In this document: one piece after another, positions 22,803 to 32,519 of the stretch
Layout: each line of letters starts with the position of its first letter
Numbering within the stretch: position 1 is the stretch's first letter
Assembly (NCBI GenBank): GCA_016462645.1
Contig: JAEMSX010000017.1
Span: 1 to 42,886, forward strand
From: Thermoleophilaceae bacterium
GTDB taxonomy: Bacteria; Actinomycetota; Thermoleophilia; Solirubrobacterales; JACPNS01
DNA length: 42,886 nucleotides
Direction: 5' to 3'
Notes under the pieces: model-generated
Told to the model about the DNA's origin: nothing
Seen by the model: the letters and a program-made list of their open reading frames with translations, nothing else
Database searches by the model: none
Position numbers and translations under genes: made by a program

Positions 22803-24707
22803 ATGGTGTTCTTCAAGCAGGTGCTTCGTATCCACTCGAAACCCGATCTCCGCACGGTCGCCCTGGCGGCCGTTCTCTTATCCGCATTGCTCCTGGCATT
22901 GACGGCCGGCTCCGCCTCGGCTGCATACTCGCCGAAGCAGGGCGCGCCGTTCAACTACGGCCAGTCAAACCGTTTCACGCTCAGCGGACAGTGGTTTCTG
23001 AAACAGGACCCGAGCAATATCGGACTGGCGGCGCAGTACCAGAAGACGACGAACTTCTCCGGTTGGAATGGCATCTCCGTCCCCAACGCTTTCAACGCCG
23101 GCGACGCCTCAGAGGCGAGCTACATCGGCAGCATCGCCTGGTACGGCACGCAGTTCAACCGACCACCTTCGCCCGGCGGCTCGAACTGGATCCTCCAGTT
23201 CAACAGCGCCAACATGCGCGCATCGATCTACCTGAACGGGCGCAAGATCGGCAGCCACGTCGGCGGAAACATCCCGTTCGAGGTCCCGGCGTCCGGCATG
23301 CGCAGCGGGGTGAACACTCTGGTGGTCCGCACCGACAGCCGCCTGACGGTCTCCTCCGTTCCGTCGGTCGAGGAGCGCAGCGATCAGCTGACCGGCGGTT
23401 GGTGGAACTTCGGTGGCCTGCTGCGCGAGGTCGTCCTGCGCCGCGTCGGCCGATACGACATTTCCGGTCTCGCGACGCGCTCCTACTTCACGGCCTCCAA
23501 GGGCAAGGCCAAGGGCGCCGCGCGAATCACTGTGGTCGCGACCGTCAAGAACTACGGCCGCAAAGGGCGCATCCAGTTGCGCGGCAGGTACGGACCGTCG
23601 AAGATCAGGTTCCGCAGGACGCTGCTGCGCGCGAAGAGCACCGCGCAACTGATCGGCACCGCGACCGTGCGCAAGCCCAAGCTCTGGTCGCCGCTCTCGC
23701 CGAAGCTCTATTCGGTCAGCGTGTCTGCGCCTGGCGTGACCTACAACCAGAAGGCCGGGATCCGCAAGTTCGCAGTCTCGAGCAAGGGCATCCTCCGAAT
23801 CAACGGCCTTGAAACGCGCCTGCGCGGTGTCAGTTTCCACGAATCCGATGTCGTCACCGGCGCCGCCTGGAGCCCGGCTCAGCGAGCGGACAACAACGCC
23901 CTGTTCAAGAAGCTCGGCGTGAACATGATCCGCACGCACTACCCGATGGCACCGCAGCAGATGGAGTGGGCCGACAAGAACGGCGTCTTCGTCTGGCTCC
24001 AGGTTCAGTCCTTCCGCCCGCGCAACACGCAGCTGCGCTCACCGAGCTACCGCAAACAGGTCGTCCAGCTCACCAAGGAGATGGTCGCGCGCTACCGCGA
24101 GTACCCGTCGGTGCTGACCTACAACCTGAGCAACGAGGCCGTCCCCTCAGACACCAAGTATCTCGACGCGCTCTTCGTGCAGCAGATCAAAGTCGCGAAG
24201 CAGCTTGACCCCCTTGGACTGATCAGCGCCGACTACGCGTCGGCTCCGGAAGACGAGCTGCAACACCCGGCCTATCGCCGCGTTGACATGCTCGGCATCA
24301 ACGAGTACTTCGGTTGGTACCCCGGACAGCTCGGCTCCACCCTGAACGTCTCCGGCCTGCGGCCGTACCTCGACTACCTGCACCGGATCTATTCGCACCA
24401 GGCGCTCTTCATCACCGAGTTCGGCGCGGAGTCGAATCGCCACGGCAGCGCCGACGAGCTCGGCACGTACGAGTTCCAGACGAACTTCTTCACCGCACAG
24501 CTGAACATCCTGCGCAACGTGCCGTACCTCAACGGGCTTTTCGCGTGGGCGCTGCGTGACTACTGGGTGCGCCCGGAGTGGACCGGCGGAAACCCCGACC
24601 CGAGCCCGCCGTTCTCGCGCAAGGGCCTGTTCGAGGCCGACGGAACTCCGAAGCCGGCCGAAGCGGTCATCGAGCGCGAGTTCAAGTCCACGCCGCCGTT
24701 CAAGTAG
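22803..24707 (+). CDS. Secreted glycoside hydrolase family 2 enzyme (beta-glucuronidase/galactosidase type)
   Basis: A 634-residue exported glycosidase. ATG 22803 (GTG 22797 also possible) gives a long signal: basic start to about residue 20, hydrophobic core, and SASA-AYSPK as the likely cleavage site. The GH2 three-domain plan is visible: a jelly-roll sugar-binding domain (LNGRKIGSHVGGNIPFEVP about 146; GGWWNFGGLLREVVLRRV about 200), an Ig-like domain (about 220-325) and a TIM barrel starting at LRGVSFHESD. The acid/base Glu is in NLSNEAVP (about 445) and the nucleophile Glu in FITEFGAES (about 540). It resembles beta-glucuronidases more than LacZ. Its end overlaps the convergent MBL gene by 8 bases; no sugar transporter is nearby. 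Confidence 0.93.
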   Translation: MVFFKQVLRIHSKPDLRTVALAAVLLSALLLALTAGSASAAYSPKQGAPFNYGQSNRFTLSGQWFLKQDPSNIGLAAQYQKTTNFSGWNGISVPNAFNAGDASEASYIGSIAWYGTQFNRPPSPGGSNWILQFNSANMRASIYLNGRKIGSHVGGNIPFEVPASGMRSGVNTLVVRTDSRLTVSSVPSVEERSDQLTGGWWNFGGLLREVVLRRVGRYDISGLATRSYFTASKGKAKGAARITVVATVKNYGRKGRIQLRGRYGPSKIRFRRTLLRAKSTAQLIGTATVRKPKLWSPLSPKLYSVSVSAPGVTYNQKAGIRKFAVSSKGILRINGLETRLRGVSFHESDVVTGAAWSPAQRADNNALFKKLGVNMIRTHYPMAPQQMEWADKNGVFVWLQVQSFRPRNTQLRSPSYRKQVVQLTKEMVARYREYPSVLTYNLSNEAVPSDTKYLDALFVQQIKVAKQLDPLGLISADYASAPEDELQHPAYRRVDMLGINEYFGWYPGQLGSTLNVSGLRPYLDYLHRIYSHQALFITEFGAESNRHGSADELGTYEFQTNFFTAQLNILRNVPYLNGLFAWALRDYWVRPEWTGGNPDPSPPFSRKGLFEADGTPKPAEAVIEREFKSTPPFK

Positions 24708-25485
24708 CGCGGTGCCGCCAGCTCTTGCGACCTTCGGATTCGAAGTCGTCAGGCAGCCGGCCTTCAAGATCGAGCTTCTCCAGATTGGTCTGCATCGTCA
24801 CGTGGGCCGCGATCCTCAGCGCCGGCTCGACGTCGCTCCAGACGCGGTCAAGCAGGGCCTCCCGGTCGTAGAGGCCGTCGCCGAGCGCCGCAACGAGATC
24901 GCGCTCGCGCTTGAGCCGGTGCTCGCGCTGAGCTTCAACGGCCGGGAGTGCCGGCTCGATCGGTTCGCCGTGACCGGGCAGGATGATGTTCGGCGCGATT
25001 GCCGTCACCTTCGCGAGCGATTCGAGATAGGCGATCAGCGTGCCGCCGCCCGGCGGGACGATCGTGGATGACTGGCCGAGGATCAGGTCGCCGCTGAAGA
25101 GCACGCGGTGCTGATCGTCGCCGAAATGAAGAACGATGTGGTCCGCGGCGTGACCCGGCGTGAACGTGGCCTCGAGTGGCACATCGGAGAAGTCCGAGCC
25201 GTGCCTGCGGATCGGAACCCCGTCGAGCAGCGCCGCCATCGACTCAAGGCCGGCGCTGTGGTCGAGGTGATCGTGCGTGAGCAGGACACCGCGCGGCACG
25301 CCGACACGGCGCGCGGCAGCTGCGACCGCTTGAAGGTGGATCGGATCGTCCGGTCCGGGATCGATCACCCAGCTTCCGTCGCCGTTCGCGACGATCCAGG
25401 TGTTCGTTCCGTCGAGCGTCATCACCGACGGATTGTCGGCGCGAACCAGTCCGACAGTGACATCCGGCACCCCGGTCTCGATCAT
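24700..25485 (-). CDS. Metallo-beta-lactamase-fold hydrolase (LACTB2-like)
   Basis: A 261-residue MBL-fold enzyme. I start at ATG 25485 (MIETGVPDVTVG), where the fold begins; the 31 extra in-frame residues upstream look non-coding. Seen: NTWIVANGDGSWVIDPGPDD (strand and metal-loop entry), LLTHDHLDHSAG (HxHxDH, about 87-98), FTPGHAADH (about 128), FSGDLILGQSS (about 150) and ILPGHGEPI (about 190), then a helical C-terminal domain with HR.KRERDLVAAL and a winged-helix look as in human LACTB2, an RNA-processing relative. Actual substrate unknown. Confidence 0.92.
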   Translation of the reverse strand: MIETGVPDVTVGLVRADNPSVMTLDGTNTWIVANGDGSWVIDPGPDDPIHLQAVAAAARRVGVPRGVLLTHDHLDHSAGLESMAALLDGVPIRRHGSDFSDVPLEATFTPGHAADHIVLHFGDDQHRVLFSGDLILGQSSTIVPPGGGTLIAYLESLAKVTAIAPNIILPGHGEPIEPALPAVEAQREHRLKRERDLVAALGDGLYDREALLDRVWSDVEPALRIAAHVTMQTNLEKLDLEGRLPDDFESEGRKSWRHRAT

Positions 25486-25508
25486 CCTCAACGCAGATCC
25501 TCGTGCAA

Positions 25509-25538
25509 AATTTCGAAATTGCTTGTAACCATGGTTAC
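25509..25538. promoter_or_regulatory. Two adjacent perfect palindromes in a divergent promoter region
   Basis: AATTTCGAAATT (25509-25520) and GTAACCATGGTTAC (25525-25538) are both exact palindromes, four bases apart, in the 143-base spacer between the divergent MBL gene and the small membrane protein gene. They are AT-richer than the surroundings and look like repressor or activator sites for one or both genes. Confidence 0.55.
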
Positions 25539-25628
25539 TTGGATGGCACCCGCGGTGTAAATGTCTCTGGAGGCCCATCCCGGGTCGCCGGATACATTCA
25601 CCGTCGAATTCGAAAGAGGGTGGTTACG

Positions 25629-26078
25629 GTGGAAGCACATGGAATGAAGGGGCATGGATTGCGGGACGCAGGTTCCAACATCGCCCACGGTTCGATCGCC
25701 CAGATGTTCGCACTTGTCGCGGGCGTGATCCTCACTGTCGCTGGAGTCGTGGCGTTGATCGTGAACGCTGACTTCCACACCGGCGGCGAGATCGTCACCG
25801 ACAAGCTCCTGTTCATGGACGTGAACGGGTGGAGCGGACTCCTGATGCTGCTCACCGGCGTGGTGCTGGTCGCAGCAAGCCGAGTAGCCGGCATGGCCCG
25901 TAGGGCCTGCGTCGGCGTCGGCGTCCTGTACCTGGTCCTGACGATCTGGAGTCTGTTCACAGCCTCCGTGATCGGCCTGTTCCCGGTCAACGACATGACG
26001 GCGATCGTCTACGCCGCCATCGGCGTGCTCGGAGTGACGGCGGGCCTCGGCCCGGATCGTCACGACGACGCTGCCTAG
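25629..26078 (+). CDS. Small four-helix membrane protein (DUF4383-like)
   Basis: A 149-residue integral membrane protein. I start at GTG 25629 because AGAGGGTGG precedes it. Four hydrophobic helices are visible: AQMFALVAGVILTVAGVVALIV, GWSGLLMLLTGVVLVAA, ACVGVGVLYLVLTIWSL and MTAIVYAAIGVLGVTAG. A short outer loop carries DFHTGGEIVTDKLLFMDVN, and FPVNDMTAIVYA before TM4 resembles the VNxxHNxVH motif of the actinobacterial DUF4383 family, although the histidines are missing. Function unknown. It is followed by two hairpins, the second a terminator. Confidence 0.82.
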   Translation: MEAHGMKGHGLRDAGSNIAHGSIAQMFALVAGVILTVAGVVALIVNADFHTGGEIVTDKLLFMDVNGWSGLLMLLTGVVLVAASRVAGMARRACVGVGVLYLVLTIWSLFTASVIGLFPVNDMTAIVYAAIGVLGVTAGLGPDRHDDAA

Positions 26079-26094
26079 TCGTCGTGAAAGCAGC

Positions 26095-26115
26095 GGGGCG
26101 CCGGAGGGGCGCCCC
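26095..26115. repeat. GC-rich hairpin after the small membrane protein gene
   Basis: GGGGCGCC (26095-26102) and GGCGCCCC (26108-26115) form a perfect 8-bp stem around GGAGG. No T-run follows directly; it may aid termination with the next hairpin. Confidence 0.5.
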
Positions 26116-26136
26116 GCCCCGTAAGCCACAAATCTT

Positions 26137-26175
26137 CCACGGTCCCGCCCGCAAAGGCGAGACCGTGGCATTTTT
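26137..26175 (+). terminator. Intrinsic terminator before the aldehyde dehydrogenase gene
   Basis: CCACGGTC (26137-26144) pairs with GACCGTGG (26161-26168), with an inner GCC/GGC, followed by CA and five T. It ends the transcript of the small membrane protein. The aldehyde dehydrogenase then needs its own promoter in 26176-26229, where I see none clearly. Confidence 0.85.
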
Positions 26176-26229
26176 CTCGCTTGTACGTGCGGTGCGACCG
26201 ATCGGCGGCGCCGTTATACGATCAGGGCC

Positions 26230-27693
26230 ATGACGATCACCGCAGCCTCAGAACAAGCCGTTGTCGATTCCGTCCCCAAGGGAGCGCTGATCAACGGCAA
26301 CTGGGTTGATACGGGCAAGACGCTCGAAGTGATCGATCCGTCCACGGGTGAGCCGCTCTGCGAGATCGCCGACGCCGGCGAGACAGAAGCGCTCGCCGCG
26401 CTCGACGCCGCTGCGAACGTGCAGGCCGAATGGGCCGCCACCCCGCCGCGCGAACGCGGCGAGATCCTGCGCGCTGTGTACGAATCGATGACCAGCCGCC
26501 TCGACGAGCTGGCGCTGCTGATGACCCTGGAGATGGGCAAGCCGCTCAGCGAGTCAAAAGCCGAAGTCGCGTACGCCGCGGACTTCCTGCGCTGGTTCAG
26601 TGAAGAGGCCGTACGCATCAACGGCCGCTACGCCACCGCGCCCAACGGTCAGGGCCGGCTGCTGACGATGAAGCAGGCGCTCGGACCGTGCATCTTCGTC
26701 ACTCCATGGAACTTCCCGGCCGCGATGGCCACGCGCAAGATCGGCCCGGCGCTCGCCGCCGGCTGCACTGTCGTGATGAAGCCGGCAAAGGAAACGCCGC
26801 TCAGCTCGTTCGCGCTCGGCCAGGCTTTCCTCGATGCCGGACTTCCCGCAGGCGTGGTGAATCTCGTCTGCGGCTCAAGCGCCAGCGCGATCGTCGGCCC
26901 GCTCCTGAAGGACCCCCGCACGCGCAAGCTCAGCTTCACCGGCTCGACCCCGGTCGGCAAGGAACTGATCAAGCAGTCGGCCGACCAGGTGCTGAAGGTC
27001 TCGATGGAACTCGGCGGGAACGCGCCGTTCATCGTCCACGAGGACGCTGACCTCGACAAGGCCGTCGAAGGCGCGATCCTCGCCAAGATGCGCAACAACG
27101 GCGAGGCCTGCACGGCTGCCAACCGCTTCCACGCCCACGAGTCGATCGCCCAGCAGTTCGGCGAGAAGCTCGCGGCGCGCCTGGGCGCGATGAAGGTCGG
27201 TCGCGGCACGCTCGAGGACACGCAGGTCGGCCCGCTGATCAACGAGAGCCAGCGCGAGATCGTCGAAGGTCTCGTTGAGGACGCCGTCGGAAAGGGCGGG
27301 AAGATCCTCACCGGCGGCGAGCGCCCCGACGGAGCGGGGTTCTACTACCCACCGACCGTGATCGGCGAGCTCTCGCCGGACGCGAACATCCTCGTCGACG
27401 AAGTCTTCGGCCCCGTGGCACCGATCAAGTCCTTCAGCACCGAGGAAGAGGCATTGGCGAGCGCCAACGCAACCGAGTACGGCCTCGCCGCCTACGTCTA
27501 CACGACCGACCTCGGCCGCGCCTTCCGCACGATCGAGGGCCTCGAGACCGGCATGGTCGGCCTCAACCGCGGCGTGATCAGCAACCCTGCCGCCCCGTTC
27601 GGCGGCATCAAGCAGAGCGGGTTCGGACGCGAAGGTGGATTCGAGGGGATCGAGGAGTACCTCGAGACGAAGTACGTGGGGATGGACTTCTAG
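26230..27693 (+). CDS. NAD(P)-dependent aldehyde dehydrogenase, succinate-semialdehyde dehydrogenase type
   Basis: A 487-residue ALDH starting at ATG 26230. Seen: NGNWVDTGKTLEVIDPSTGE at the N-terminus, TPWNFPAAMATRKIGPALAAGC (about 158-179), KPAKETPLS, FTGSTPVGKEL (about 237), the catalytic Glu in MELGGNAPF (about 260) and catalytic Cys in NNGEACTAANRF (about 295), then EVFGPVAPI (about 393) and PFGGIKQSGFGREGG near the end. These match the GabD/SSADH subgroup, which oxidises succinate semialdehyde to succinate. The lysine after WNFP and the KPA motif allow NADP, but cofactor choice is uncertain. No gabT is next to it. Its stop overlaps the convergent VOC gene by four bases. Confidence 0.93.
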   Translation: MTITAASEQAVVDSVPKGALINGNWVDTGKTLEVIDPSTGEPLCEIADAGETEALAALDAAANVQAEWAATPPRERGEILRAVYESMTSRLDELALLMTLEMGKPLSESKAEVAYAADFLRWFSEEAVRINGRYATAPNGQGRLLTMKQALGPCIFVTPWNFPAAMATRKIGPALAAGCTVVMKPAKETPLSSFALGQAFLDAGLPAGVVNLVCGSSASAIVGPLLKDPRTRKLSFTGSTPVGKELIKQSADQVLKVSMELGGNAPFIVHEDADLDKAVEGAILAKMRNNGEACTAANRFHAHESIAQQFGEKLAARLGAMKVGRGTLEDTQVGPLINESQREIVEGLVEDAVGKGGKILTGGERPDGAGFYYPPTVIGELSPDANILVDEVFGPVAPIKSFSTEEEALASANATEYGLAAYVYTTDLGRAFRTIEGLETGMVGLNRGVISNPAAPFGGIKQSGFGREGGFEGIEEYLETKYVGMDF

Positions 27694-28067
27694 CTGTCGC
27701 CGATCCCGAGGATGTTCCCGTCGGGGTCCTTGAACCACGCGGCCGTCATCTCGGTCCCGTCCATCAAGTGGACGTCACCCTCAAGCGTCGTTCCCGGGAT
27801 CTCGTAGTGCTCGAACTCGATCCCCTTCGCAGCGAGTTCCGAGACCACGGTCCGAACGTCATCGACCCGGAAGAAGGCCGCGGTCGCCTCCCCCGTGCCT
27901 GCGGTCGGCGACACGTAGACGAAGAGCTGACCGGCACCGACTCGGTAGCCGACCCCGCCCATGTTCTCCATCAGCTGTTCAAGTCCCAGCTTGTCGCCGT
28001 AGAACTCCCTGCCTTTCGCTATGTCGCTCACAGCGACCGTCGCGATCACATCTCCGTCGGAAAGCAT
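27690..28067 (-). CDS. VOC-superfamily (glyoxalase/bleomycin-resistance-like) protein
   Basis: A 125-residue single-unit VOC protein starting at ATG 28067. It has the paired beta-alpha-beta-beta-beta modules: VIATVAVSDIAKGREFYGDKLGL (first helix and strand) and FFRVDDVRTVVSELAAKGIEFEH (second), ending AWFKDPDGNILGIGDS, the usual C-terminal metal-side motif FxDPDGN. Metal ligands of true glyoxalase I are not all evident. Function unknown; members include isomerases, dioxygenases and antibiotic-binding proteins. It lies upstream of no gene in its own direction except across the ALDH end, so is probably monocistronic. Confidence 0.88.
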   Translation of the reverse strand: MLSDGDVIATVAVSDIAKGREFYGDKLGLEQLMENMGGVGYRVGAGQLFVYVSPTAGTGEATAAFFRVDDVRTVVSELAAKGIEFEHYEIPGTTLEGDVHLMDGTEMTAAWFKDPDGNILGIGDS

Positions 28068-28132
28068 TCGTGCCCCATTTCAGAAGTATTCAGGCTGCCA
28101 GTCGCAACCTACTCCTCTGTACGAGACGGCGC

Positions 28133-29515
28133 TTACGCGGCTCTTGCCTGACCAGGAGCCTCGGGCAACTGAAAACGCCCTGAGAGCTCGGCAAGCGTGG
28201 CCGCGGTGTCGGCGACCTTCTGCGCTGACGCGGTGACTTCCTCGGAAGCCGCGGAAGTCTGCTGCGTCGAGGCGCTGACCTCTTCGGTCGAGGCGCTCGA
28301 CTGCTCGGCGACGACGGCGACCTCAGCCACGTGCTCGCGCACGTGCACCGCGGCCTCGACAATCCCGGAGGTCAGCTGACTGATCTCACCGGCACGTTCG
28401 TGCAGGCCGTGGATCGCACCGCTGATGTCGTAGAAGGTCTGACGGTTGCGGGCGACGGTGTCGAAGCCGTCCTCGACCAGCGTGACGCCCGACTCCATGG
28501 CCTGAACGGCCTGGTCGGTCTCAAGCTTGATCTCGCGGACGAGCACGGCGATCTCCGCGACCGACGACTGCGCGTCCTCGGCGAGCATGCGCACTTCGTC
28601 GGCGACGTTGGCGAAGCCGCGGCCCTGTTCACCAGCGCGGGCCGCCTCGATTGACGCGTTCAGCGCAAGCATGTTGGTCTGAGTGGCGATGTCAGCGATC
28701 GACTGGACGATCTGATCGATGTCGGCCGAGCTCTCACCGAGCATGCGGACGATCTCGGCGGTGCGCATCGAGCTTTCGCGCGTGGCCTGCATCGCCTGTT
28801 CGACCTCGGCGGCGCGGGCAAGTCCCTGGTCTGCGAGTGCAGCGGTTTCAGCGCTCTGACGACGCGCCTCCTCGGCGTGCTCGGACGCGTCGCGCACCGC
28901 GTGCTCGATCGCCTCGATGTGGCCGGCGGAGCGCCCGACCAGGTCAACCTGATGCGCCGCTCCCTCGCTGATCGCGCTGATCGCCTGGGCGACCTCGCCG
29001 ATCGAGTTGCCGGCCTCATCCGAAGTGTGTGACATCTCCATCGCGGCCTGCCGCAGGTCGCCCGCCGCGCGGTCGATGCGGATGATCGTGGTGCGGAAGT
29101 TGCCGAGCAACTGGCTGAAGGCGTGCTGCAGGTCGCCGTACTCGTTGCCCATCGTGACCTCCGGCTCGACCGAGAGGTCCCCCGTCGCGGCGCGACGCAT
29201 ATCCCTGATCATCCGCTCCGCGGTCTTGAGCGTGACGTTTCCGAGCACGATGCGCAGCAGCGCGCCGGCAAAGAGGAAAGTGAGGATCACGCCGAGCATC
29301 CAGAACCAGACGTTGTGCGAGTAGTCGATCGTCGATTCGATCGATCCGGCCTCGAAGGTTCCTGAGCCGCTGGCAGCGGCAGCCAGCTGACTGGCCTGAT
29401 CGCCCGTGCCGAGCTTCTCGAAGAAGAAGATCCCGAACAGCACGGCGGGCACCGTGCCGATGATCGTGACGATCACATACGACTTGGTCAGGCCCATCGA
29501 GAAGAGCTTGCTCAT
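28133..29515 (-). CDS. Methyl-accepting chemotaxis protein, class B of receptor pair 3
   Basis: A 460-residue chemoreceptor. Two membrane helices (about 12-33 and 70-92) flank an outer loop of only about 35 residues with no recognisable ligand domain. Then a HAMP-like region with [11 protein letters not shown], shared in style with the other B receptors, and a long coiled coil. The tip reads [10 protein letters not shown] then [16 protein letters not shown]: Met and Asn replace the Leu and Val of class A. The GLTKSYVIV start matches the B-class pattern of a basic residue plus Tyr before TM1. ATG 29515 overlaps the class A stop by four bases. It is the last gene of the chemotaxis locus; the 65 bases beyond its stop hold no clear terminator. 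Confidence 0.95.
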   Translation of the reverse strand: MSKLFSMGLTKSYVIVTIIGTVPAVLFGIFFFEKLGTGDQASQLAAAASGSGTFEAGSIESTIDYSHNVWFWMLGVILTFLFAGALLRIVLGNVTLKTAERMIRDMRRAATGDLSVEPEVTMGNEYGDLQHAFSQLLGNFRTTIIRIDRAAGDLRQAAMEMSHTSDEAGNSIGEVAQAISAISEGAAHQVDLVGRSAGHIEAIEHAVRDASEHAEEARRQSAETAALADQGLARAAEVEQAMQATRESSMRTAEIVRMLGESSADIDQIVQSIADIATQTNMLALNASIEAARAGEQGRGFANVADEVRMLAEDAQSSVAEIAVLVREIKLETDQAVQAMESGVTLVEDGFDTVARNRQTFYDISGAIHGLHERAGEISQLTSGIVEAAVHVREHVAEVAVVAEQSSASTEEVSASTQQTSAASEEVTASAQKVADTAATLAELSGRFQLPEAPGQARAA

Positions 29516-31017
29516 GCTGCGCGCTCCTCAGCCTTGCCGGTCTCGCCGGCGGACTTCGCTGTCGGCTTCTCCAAAGGGACGACGTTCTTCTTCGACTTCT
29601 CCTTCAGCACGAACTGCGATGCGAGGTCGGCTAGCGCGATCGACGTCTGCGTGACGCGGCCGGCCGTTGCGGTGACCTCCTGGGCGGCTGCGGCCGACTC
29701 CTCGGTGGCAGCTGAAACCTGCTGTGTTGACGCGCTGGACTCCTCGGCAACAGATGCGATGTCCTCGATCTCAACGCGCACGCGCGATGCGTCGCCGGCG
29801 ATCTCGCGGGCGATCGAGGAAATCTTCGCGGTGCCGGCGTTGAGACTCGCGACCGCGTCGCTGATGTCTGCGAATGCCTGGCGATTGAGGCTGACGGCCT
29901 CGGCGCCCTTCTCAACGATCGCGGAGCCGTCATCGACCGCGGCGACCGCCTTGACGGTCTGCGCACGGATCAGCTCGGTCAGCTCGGCGATCTCGCCGGT
30001 TGACTGCTGCGCGTCTTCTGCAAGCTTGCGGACTTCCTCGGCCACGACGGCAAAACCACGGCCCTGTTCGCCGGCGCGCGCCGCCTCGATGGCGGCGTTC
30101 AACGCGAGCAGGTTGGTCTGCTCGGCGATGTCGGCGATCGAGCGCACGATCAGGTCGATGCTGGTGGACTTCTCGCCCAACGAGCGGATCACCTTGGAAG
30201 TCTCGAGCGAGGTGGCGCGTACGTTCTCCATCGCCTCTTCGATCTCGGCGGCGCGAAGCACGCCCTCGTCGGTCAGCTCCTCGGTCGCAGCGCTCTCTTC
30301 ACTTGCGTGCTGCGCGTGGTCGGCCGCTTCGCGGACTGCCTGTTCGATCTCGCCGACCTCACGTGAGGTGTCCCCGATCAGCTCGACCTGGTTACCCGCA
30401 CCGATGCTGATCACAGAAACTGAGTGAGCGACTTCGCCGATGGCGCCGCCGGCTTCGTCGGAGATTCCTGACATCTCCTTCGCCGAGTCGCGAAGGTCGA
30501 GCGCCGCCATGTCGATGCGCGTCACCGTGGCGTGGAAGCTCGCGATCATCTTCCCGAGCGCTTCCTGGATGTCTCCGACCTGGCTCGCGTTGTCGCGCAC
30601 GATCTCGGTGGTCAGGTCGCCATCAGCGGCACGCTGCACCCGGACCGTCATGTGGCGCAGCCATGCAGTGGAAAGCTTCGTCAGGGCGAGGGCGATGAAC
30701 ATCGCGCCGAACCAGGCGACGGCAGCCGTGAGGATGATCCCCATACGCGCGTCACCATTGGCGGCGTCAAATTGACTGGTCAGGTCGACCAGCTCGGCCT
30801 TGCTTCCGCCGCTCGCGAGAAGCGCGACGATCTGATCGTGGATGTCGGCGGCCTTGTTCCACGAGATCACGGTGTACGCCGCGAACGGCGCAGCCACAAG
30901 CAGCAGGACCAGCGACGATATGACCGGCTTCTTCGCCGAATCCATGTCCTTGAACCATTGCGGGAACACCCGAGTTATGCGCAGCTCGTCTGAGCCTGAG
31001 TCCGTTTGCTGAGCCAT
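29512..31017 (-). CDS. Methyl-accepting chemotaxis protein, class A of receptor pair 3
   Basis: A 501-residue chemoreceptor starting at ATG 31017 behind AGAGGACAGG. The cytoplasmic head carries the class A motif [16 protein letters not shown], then TM1 (about 31-52), an outer loop of about 39 residues ([19 protein letters not shown], predicted helical), and TM2 (about 92-115). The post-TM2 stretch [16 protein letters not shown] is shared with the other A receptors. The tip has [10 protein letters not shown] and [14 protein letters not shown]. The C-terminus extends past the coiled coil with a charged tail of about 30 residues (KEKSKKN...EERAA), longer than in pair 1. It is coupled to its B partner by a 4-base overlap. 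Confidence 0.96.
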   Translation of the reverse strand: MAQQTDSGSDELRITRVFPQWFKDMDSAKKPVISSLVLLLVAAPFAAYTVISWNKAADIHDQIVALLASGGSKAELVDLTSQFDAANGDARMGIILTAAVAWFGAMFIALALTKLSTAWLRHMTVRVQRAADGDLTTEIVRDNASQVGDIQEALGKMIASFHATVTRIDMAALDLRDSAKEMSGISDEAGGAIGEVAHSVSVISIGAGNQVELIGDTSREVGEIEQAVREAADHAQHASEESAATEELTDEGVLRAAEIEEAMENVRATSLETSKVIRSLGEKSTSIDLIVRSIADIAEQTNLLALNAAIEAARAGEQGRGFAVVAEEVRKLAEDAQQSTGEIAELTELIRAQTVKAVAAVDDGSAIVEKGAEAVSLNRQAFADISDAVASLNAGTAKISSIAREIAGDASRVRVEIEDIASVAEESSASTQQVSAATEESAAAAQEVTATAGRVTQTSIALADLASQFVLKEKSKKNVVPLEKPTAKSAGETGKAEERAA

Positions 31018-31030
31018 CTACCTGTCCTCT

Positions 31031-31078
31031 GGGCCCGCGTCTGCCGGGGCCCGATTACAAACCTTGTCGGCCAGAAAC
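31031..31078 (-). promoter_or_regulatory. Leader of receptor pair 3: hairpin and shared GTTTCTGGCCG element
   Basis: The 98-base gap between pairs 2 and 3 holds GTTTCTGGCCG on the minus strand (31068-31078), continuing as GCCGACAA, one base off the sigma-28 -10 consensus GCCGATAA; a proper -35 is not evident. A GGGCCC/GGGCCC stem (31031-31036 with 31047-31052) lies between it and the ribosome site. The same 11 bases occur in front of receptor pair 1. Confidence 0.4.
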
Positions 31079-31115
31079 GGCCATACCATGAGTGCGGTAA
31101 CTGACGTTGCCGTCA

Positions 31116-32519
31116 CTACGCGGCTTCGGATTCGCGCTCCGGGAGCGTGAACCGCGCAGACAGTTCCGCGAGAGCTGCCGCAGTGTGCGCGACGCGCTGC
31201 GCAGAGGCCGAAACCTCTTCGGCGGCGGCGGAGGTCTCTTCGGTCGACGCGCTGACCTGCTCGGTCGACGCGCTCGACTCCTCGGCGACGCTCGCGACCT
31301 GTTCGATCTGCTTGCGCACCTGTTGCGTGCCGAGCGAGATCCCCTCGGCCAGCTCGTTGATCTCGTTCGAGCTCTCGTGCAGTGCGCGCACGGCGCCGCT
31401 GATGTCATAGAAGGTCTGGCGATTGCGGTTGACGGTCTCAAAGCCGTCCTCGACGCGTTCGACGCCCTCCTCCATGGCGAGCACTGCCTGCTCGGTCTGG
31501 AGCTTGATCTCCCGCACGAGCGTGGCGATCTGTTCGGCCGATGTCTGGGCGTCCTCGGCAAGCACACGGACTTCCTCGGCGACGTTCGCAAAGCCGCGAC
31601 CCTGATCGCCGGCCCGGGCCGCCTCGATCGAGGCGTTGAGCGCAAGCATGTTGGTCTGGGCGGCGATCGCTGTGATCGCCTGGACGATCTGATCGATGTC
31701 CGACGACTTCTCGCCCAGCGAGCGCACGACCTCGGCAGTGCTCAGCGAGCTCTCGCGCACGGCCTGCATCGCTTCCTGGACCTCGGCCGCGCGCTGCAGC
31801 CCTTCTTCGGAAAGCTTCTCGGTGTCCGCGCTCTGGCGCTGGGCCTCGCGGGCATGTTCGGTCGTGTCGCGGATCTGACCCTCGATCTCCGCGACCACAT
31901 ATGAGGACTGCGTGACCAGGTCAACCTGGTGCGATGCGCCTTCGCTGATCGCGCTGATCGCCTGGGCGACCTCGCCGATCGCGTTTCCTGCCTCGTCGGA
32001 AGTGTGTGCCATCTCGGCGGACGAGGCCTTCAGCTCAATGGAAGCCGTCTCGATGCGCATCACCGTCGTGCGGAAGGATCCGATCATGCGGCCCATGCTC
32101 GCCTGGAGGTCGCCGTACTCGTTCTGAAACCAGGGGTGTGGATCGGGGCGAAGATCGCCGCCCGCAACCGCGCGCGCGTCTTTGAGCAACAGCTCTGAGA
32201 GCAGACCAGTCGGCTTGATCAGGGCCACCTTCAGGAAGATCGTTCCAATCACGATCGCGACGATCTCGAAGATCACCCAGGGGTGAATCAGGCCGGTGAA
32301 CGACGGGCCGCTCTCGAGCGCGTCTTTGCCGATCGGCTCGTTGGCACCAGTCGAAAGCGCCTGAACCTGTGCCGTGAAGTCGCTCACGTTGGTCTGCGAC
32401 TTTCCGACGATCCAGATGATCACCAGCGTGATCAGGAGGATCGGAATCGCCGAGAGCATCAGTGCAACGGTGTAGGCGCGCACGATCGGCATCGTGTAGA
32501 GCTTGCGCAGCATGCTCAT
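31116..32519 (-). CDS. Methyl-accepting chemotaxis protein, class B of receptor pair 2
   Basis: A 467-residue chemoreceptor. N-terminal [10 protein letters not shown] (class B basic-Tyr motif) runs into TM1 (about 17-38), an outer loop of about 42 residues, and TM2 (about 82-100). GGDLRP and [13 protein letters not shown] after TM2 match the B receptor of pair 1. The tip reads [10 protein letters not shown] and [16 protein letters not shown] (Met/Asn, class B). The methylation-helix stretch [14 protein letters not shown] near residue 420 is typical of the family. The ATG at 32519 overlaps the TGA of the class A gene by four bases. No C-terminal CheR-docking pentapeptide. Confidence 0.95.
   Translation of the reverse strand: MSMLRKLYTMPIVRAYTVALMLSAIPILLITLVIIWIVGKSQTNVSDFTAQVQALSTGANEPIGKDALESGPSFTGLIHPWVIFEIVAIVIGTIFLKVALIKPTGLLSELLLKDARAVAGGDLRPDPHPWFQNEYGDLQASMGRMIGSFRTTVMRIETASIELKASSAEMAHTSDEAGNAIGEVAQAISAISEGASHQVDLVTQSSYVVAEIEGQIRDTTEHAREAQRQSADTEKLSEEGLQRAAEVQEAMQAVRESSLSTAEVVRSLGEKSSDIDQIVQAITAIAAQTNMLALNASIEAARAGDQGRGFANVAEEVRVLAEDAQTSAEQIATLVREIKLQTEQAVLAMEEGVERVEDGFETVNRNRQTFYDISGAVRALHESSNEINELAEGISLGTQQVRKQIEQVASVAEESSASTEQVSASTEETSAAAEEVSASAQRVAHTAAALAELSARFTLPERESEAA

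Noticed and set aside
31064-31071. Full sigma-28 promoter before receptor pair 3
   Set aside because: GCCGACAA fits the -10 except one base, but no TAAA-like -35 lies 14-16 bases upstream.
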